This document shows, piece by piece, positions 61,910 to 64,000 of a DNA stretch of 64,000 nucleotides (positions are counted from its first letter, which is position 1; each line of letters begins with the position of its first letter). The notes beneath the pieces were generated by a model. That model was not told the origin of the DNA. It saw only the letters and a list, made by a program, of their open reading frames with translations, and ran no database searches. Source of the DNA: Vibrio aquaticus (GTDB lineage Bacteria; Pseudomonadota; Gammaproteobacteria; Enterobacterales; Vibrionaceae); NCBI RefSeq assembly GCF_003970385.1, contig NZ_RXZH01000013.1, positions 1-64,000 on the forward strand, read 5' to 3'. A program made the translations under genes and the position numbers.

Positions 61910-63076
61910 ATGAGCACCCGCAAACCAGCCACAATCGCGGTACGTACTGGTATCGAGTCTGACACTCAGCATCACGCAGTTGTTCCACCAATCTACCTAT
62001 CGACCAACTATGGCTTCCCAGCTTTTGGGGAAGTACCTAAATATGACTACACCCGCTCAGGAAACCCAAACCGTGGTTTGCTAGAAACGGCTCTGTTTGA
62101 GCTTGAGTCTGGTAAAGGTGCTGTCGTTACCAACTGTGGGACATCGGCCCTGAACCTTTGGGCTTCCGCTTTCCTTGGCCCAGATGACCTCATTGTTGCG
62201 CCTCACGACTGCTATGGTGGCTCTTACCGACTGTTTAACACACGCGCGAATAAAGGTGACTTCAAGGTTGAGTTTGTTGACCAATCGGATGAGCAAGCGT
62301 TCGATGCCGCTATCGCCAAGAAGCCGAAGTTGATTCTATTAGAAACACCATCAAACCCCCTCGTACGCGTGGTTGATATTGCCAAAGTGTGTGAGAAAGC
62401 GAAACAAGTCGGTGCGCTAGTCGCTGTCGACAACACCTTTTTGACACCTGTGTTCCAAAAGCCTTTAGAGCTCGGTGCTGACTTCGTTATTCACTCCACA
62501 ACCAAATACATCAATGGTCACTCAGATGTGATTGGCGGTGTTGTGATCACCAAGTCTGAAGAGCACGCTGAAGAGCTCGCATGGTGGGGCAACTGTATTG
62601 GTGCGACAGGCACACCATTTGATAGCTATATGACACTGCGCGGCATTCGTACGTTAGGCGCGCGCATGAAAGTGCATGAAGAGAGCTCAGCGAAGATTCT
62701 GGATTTCTTACAGACTCAAGAGTTGGTAGGCAACATCTATCACCCAAGCCTACCTGATCACCCAGGACATGAAATCGCGAAAAAACAGCAGTCGGGATTT
62801 GGTTCAATGCTCAGCTTTGAGTTCGCCGGTAGCTTTGAACAACTGAAATATTTTGTTGGTAAGTTGGATCTGTTCTCGCTGGCGGAATCTCTTGGTGGTG
62901 TTGAAAGCCTGATTTGTCACCCTGCTTCCATGACACACCGTGCTATGGGTGAAGAAGCCCTTGCTGAAGCTGGCGTTTCACAACAATTACTGCGTTTATC
63001 TGTTGGCTTAGAAGATGCCGATGATCTTATTCAAGACCTAGAACAAGCCTTTGCTCAAGCCAAGGAGGCGTTCTAA
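61910..63076 (+). CDS. metB: Cystathionine gamma-synthase
   Basis: PLP enzyme joining O-succinylhomoserine and cysteine to cystathionine. The 388-residue protein has the PLP lysine K199 in HSTTKYINGHSDV, YDYTRSGNPNR and GTSALNLWASAFLGPDD. AAGGA precedes the ATG. Its stop codon overlaps the metL start by one base, the conserved metBL operon. Confidence 0.95.
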   Translation: MSTRKPATIAVRTGIESDTQHHAVVPPIYLSTNYGFPAFGEVPKYDYTRSGNPNRGLLETALFELESGKGAVVTNCGTSALNLWASAFLGPDDLIVAPHDCYGGSYRLFNTRANKGDFKVEFVDQSDEQAFDAAIAKKPKLILLETPSNPLVRVVDIAKVCEKAKQVGALVAVDNTFLTPVFQKPLELGADFVIHSTTKYINGHSDVIGGVVITKSEEHAEELAWWGNCIGATGTPFDSYMTLRGIRTLGARMKVHEESSAKILDFLQTQELVGNIYHPSLPDHPGHEIAKKQQSGFGSMLSFEFAGSFEQLKYFVGKLDLFSLAESLGGVESLICHPASMTHRAMGEEALAEAGVSQQLLRLSVGLEDADDLIQDLEQAFAQAKEAF

Positions 63077-64000
63077 TGTCGATTGTGCGTCAATTGCATA
63101 AATTTGGTGGAAGCAGTCTGGCTGACCCAGAATGCTACCGCCGTGTTGTGGGCATCTTGAAAGAATACTCGAGCGATAATGACCTAATTGTCGTTTCTGC
63201 AGCAGGTAAAACCACCAATCGCTTAATCGCCTTTTTAGACGGGTTAAGCAAAGATGGTCGTATTGCTCATGAAGAGCTACAAAGCTTACGCCAATTCCAG
63301 CTTGAGCTGATTGAAGCCCTTATAGAGGGGGATGAGAAACAAACGCTCATCGCCACACTCAGCGATGAGTTTAGCACTTTAGGCGAGCTTACTGCTCCTC
63401 TAACAGAAGCAGAGAAAGCAGCGGTGTTAGGACATGGCGAAGTGTGGTCTTCTCGGCTACTCGCCGCACTGCTTTCCCAAAGTGAACTGGCCGCCGTTGC
63501 ACAAGATGCAAGAGCATTTCTACGTGCAGAAGCTGGTACTCAACCAGAAGTCGACTTTGGTGCCTCTTATCCGCTGATAAAAGAAGTCTTAGCTCAACAC
63601 TCTCACCATCGTATCGTAATCACTGGCTTCATGGCGCAAGATGCTCAGGGCCATACCGTGCTACTTGGACGTAATGGTTCAGACTATTCAGCGACAGTCA
63701 TTGGTGCGTTAGCAGAAGCAGAGCGTGTGACAATTTGGAGCGATGTGGCGGGTGTATACAGCGCAGACCCTCGCCTTGTCTCTGACGCTTGCTTGCTACC
63801 ACTGCTTCGCTTAGATGAAGCTAGCGAACTGGCTCGACTTGCTGCACCTGTATTACACAGTCGTACACTCCAACCTGTGGCACAAAGTGCAATGGATTTG
63901 AGCCTGCGCTGTAGCTACCAACCTGAATCAGGCTCTACGCGTATTGAACGAGTCCTCGCATCAGGGCGCGGAGCAAAAATCATCTCTTCGCTCGATGAAG
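63076..64000 (+). CDS. metL: Bifunctional aspartokinase/homoserine dehydrogenase II, 5' part
   Basis: Partial: 308 codons are in the window and the gene continues past its right edge. It starts MSIVRQLHKFGGSSLADPEC, the aspartokinase KFGGSS motif, with GFMAQDAQGHTVLLGRNGSD and SDVAGVYSADPRLV further along. The homoserine dehydrogenase half is not reached. The protein would catalyse the first and third steps from aspartate to homoserine. Start overlaps the metB stop (TAATG), with AAGGAGG upstream. Confidence 0.93.
   Translation, partial: MSIVRQLHKFGGSSLADPECYRRVVGILKEYSSDNDLIVVSAAGKTTNRLIAFLDGLSKDGRIAHEELQSLRQFQLELIEALIEGDEKQTLIATLSDEFSTLGELTAPLTEAEKAAVLGHGEVWSSRLLAALLSQSELAAVAQDARAFLRAEAGTQPEVDFGASYPLIKEVLAQHSHHRIVITGFMAQDAQGHTVLLGRNGSDYSATVIGALAEAERVTIWSDVAGVYSADPRLVSDACLLPLLRLDEASELARLAAPVLHSRTLQPVAQSAMDLSLRCSYQPESGSTRIERVLASGRGAKIISSLDE

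Overview
The window is a stretch of core chromosome from a member of the Vibrionaceae, most likely Vibrio chromosome 1. The evidence is the near-perfect match to remembered Vibrio proteins (the quorum-sensing regulator AphA, an ArgH fused to an acetyltransferase, a peroxiredoxin-glutaredoxin hybrid) and gene order shared with Escherichia coli in blocks (thrU-tyrU-glyT-thrT-tufB next to coaA; cpxA-cpxR/cpxP-fieF-pfkA; trpS-gph-rpe-dam-damX-aroB-aroK-pilQPONM/mrcA; epmA/frdABCD; hslU-hslV-ftsN-cytR-priA/rpmE; metJ/metBL). I cannot name the species. Nearly all the DNA is coding, there are no insertion sequences, prophage genes, integron cassettes or CRISPR arrays, and no broken genes were found.

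Layout: 1-900 four tRNA genes and the start of tufB on the minus strand, with coaA divergent. 1.8-17 kb: small envelope and housekeeping genes, tpiA, a MATE pump, rraA, menA, efp with its modifying enzyme epmB, an MgtC-like protein, a DcuB-type C4-dicarboxylate carrier, pfkA, fieF, the cpxP/cpxRA envelope-stress module, sodA and trmL. 17-28.6 kb: a minus-strand run trpS, gph, rpe, dam, damX, aroB, aroK, pilQPONM. 28.7-33.9 kb: mrcA, oxyR and the divergent peroxiredoxin, a RidA-like protein and a DUF3624 protein. 34-40.6 kb: arginine biosynthesis (argH fusion, argG, argB, argC, divergent argE). 40.9-49.1 kb: ppc, aphA, cysE-gpsA-secB-rhodanese, epmA. 49.5-59.7 kb: frdABCD, hslVU, ftsN, cytR, priA, rpmE. 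60-64 kb: malic enzyme and the methionine locus metJ/metB-metL, metL running off the end.

Genes that work together: efp, epmB and epmA make and lysylate elongation factor P; dcuB and frdABCD form a fumarate-respiration pair and share a 16-bp promoter motif; argECBGH gives most of arginine synthesis; pilMNOPQ is the type IV pilus alignment and secretin complex; damX and ftsN are both SPOR-domain division proteins. Readable regulatory sites include a CpxR box, a Fur box, a four-half-site OxyR operator, tandem Met boxes, a sigma-32 promoter for hslVU and a stringent-type tRNA promoter.

The less ordinary features are non-coding: a roughly 105-bp palindromic repeat present three times, each copy starting a few bases after a Rho-independent terminator; two ERIC-like elements; a nested hairpin between pilQ and aroK; a terminator-like hairpin 38 bases in front of trpS; and a structured aphA leader with possible Qrr pairing sites. 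I found no clear undescribed multi-gene system.
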